A program made the translations under genes and the position numbers. This document shows, in pieces, positions 63,636 through 64,000 of a DNA stretch of 64,000 nt. How positions within the stretch are numbered: position 1 is the first letter of the stretch; every line of letters begins with the position of its first letter. A model generated the notes under the pieces. The model was not told the DNA's origin, did no database searches, and saw only the letters and a program-made list of their open reading frames with translations. The stretch comes from Marinobacter maroccanus (GTDB taxonomy: Bacteria; Pseudomonadota; Gammaproteobacteria; Pseudomonadales; Oleiphilaceae): the NCBI RefSeq assembly GCF_002933275.1, contig NZ_PSSX01000011.1, forward strand, positions 1 to 64,000, read 5' to 3'.

Positions 63636-64000
63636 TCAGAAGGTTACGTTAAAACCGACAGCATAATTCGTGTCGATGACTTTCACGCCCTGAACCACCG
63701 CCGGTTTGTCATACTGGCCAGTCTCGGCCCACACTTTCACCGAGGGAGTCAGTCGCTGCTCGACTTTCAGGGTGTATACGGAATTATCCGCGGCATCATA
63801 ATCATGATTCTTTTCCTTGAATCCCAAGGCAATGCCGGCGCCGTTATCTGCCTGATAGTAGGCTGAAATACCGTAGGCGTCATAATCCGCCTTGCCTTCC
63901 GGGTCTAGCGGATAGGGAGAATCGCGGTTATTTTCCCAGGTCGCCCCCAGCATGAGGCCGCCGATCTTGTAGCTGGCTCCCGCCGCAGTAATCAGATAGT
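63636..64000 (-). CDS. Gram-negative porin, C-terminal part (cut by window edge)
   Basis: About 120 residues of the C-terminal end are visible; the frame is open to the right edge of the window. Alternating strands (YDAYGISAYYQADNGAGIAL, YTLKVEQRLTPSVKVWAET) and the end NYAVGFNVTF with terminal Phe fit a trimeric general porin (OmpC/Porin_4 class). The start lies outside the window. Confidence 0.8.
   Translation of the reverse strand, partial: YLITAAGASYKIGGLMLGATWENNRDSPYPLDPEGKADYDAYGISAYYQADNGAGIALGFKEKNHDYDAADNSVYTLKVEQRLTPSVKVWAETGQYDKPAVVQGVKVIDTNYAVGFNVTF

Noticed and set aside
1..64000. tRNA, rRNA, CRISPR, insertion sequence or prophage
   Set aside because: No transposase, integrase, regularly spaced repeat or RNA-gene pattern was seen on either strand while reading; a tRNAscan or Infernal run would be decisive.

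Overview
The window reads as chromosomal DNA of a marine, hydrocarbon-associated gammaproteobacterium, most likely Marinobacter or a close relative. This is inferred from protein resemblance, not from a search. Supporting points are an ectoine-type TeaABCD TRAP operon, a plasmid-CF600-style dmp phenol pathway, many c-di-GMP proteins, and dense operons with frequent 1-4 bp overlaps. I saw no rRNA, tRNA, CRISPR array, insertion sequence or phage gene. Two genes run off the edges: the gene before the terminator at 125-158, and a porin cut at the right end.

Layout. 1-4.4 kb: an exported 5'-nucleotidase-like lipoprotein, a luciferase-like monooxygenase, a periplasmic glutathione-peroxidase-like protein and an alpha/beta hydrolase. 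4.5-8.1 kb: teaABCD (ectoine/hydroxyectoine-type TRAP uptake plus a universal stress protein), with a strong hairpin after teaA. 8.1-10.8 kb: a membrane diguanylate cyclase and a small ABM-fold protein. 10.8-18.7 kb: two tandem polyamine-type ABC importers, one in PotFGHI gene order and one in PotABCD order. 18.8-21.7 kb: a lone TakP-like TRAP binding protein and a Cache-type chemoreceptor. 21.9-37.6 kb: housekeeping and signalling genes (SixA-CHAD fusion, DCC protein, DUF2235 hydrolase, rhodanese, YchJ, TauE-like permease, HD-GYP and PAS-GGDEF proteins, thioesterases, an SBP / RNase-J-like / SBP operon, a DJ-1/PfpI protein, a MotA-like/OmpA-like pair, PanE).

37.8-52.6 kb holds the metabolic core: a 15-gene phenol hydroxylase and catechol meta-cleavage operon in the classical order dmpKLMNOPQBCDEFGHI on the minus strand. 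It is followed by a GTG-started protein that looks like a LigB/DODA-type extradiol dioxygenase without its metal ligands. The divergent dmpR regulator keeps the phenol-pocket and zinc residues of MopR/DmpR. Phenol is hydroxylated to catechol (K-P), the ring is cut by DmpB (with the ferredoxin DmpQ keeping it active), and the product goes through the DmpC/H/I or DmpD route to DmpE, DmpG and DmpF, giving pyruvate and acetyl-CoA.

52.7-59.7 kb, immediately beyond dmpR, is a four-gene set (Ycf48-like lipoprotein, MMPL/RND transporter, DUF1302 outer-membrane barrel, DUF1329 periplasmic protein). It is preceded by its own near-perfect sigma-54 promoter and by a DmpR-type upstream sequence that closely matches the one in front of dmpK. 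I infer that this poorly understood envelope system belongs to the phenol regulon; this is the most interesting observation in the window. It is followed by an ABM-domain membrane protein, an octaheme-cytochrome/TPR protein, an AraC-type regulator and the truncated porin.
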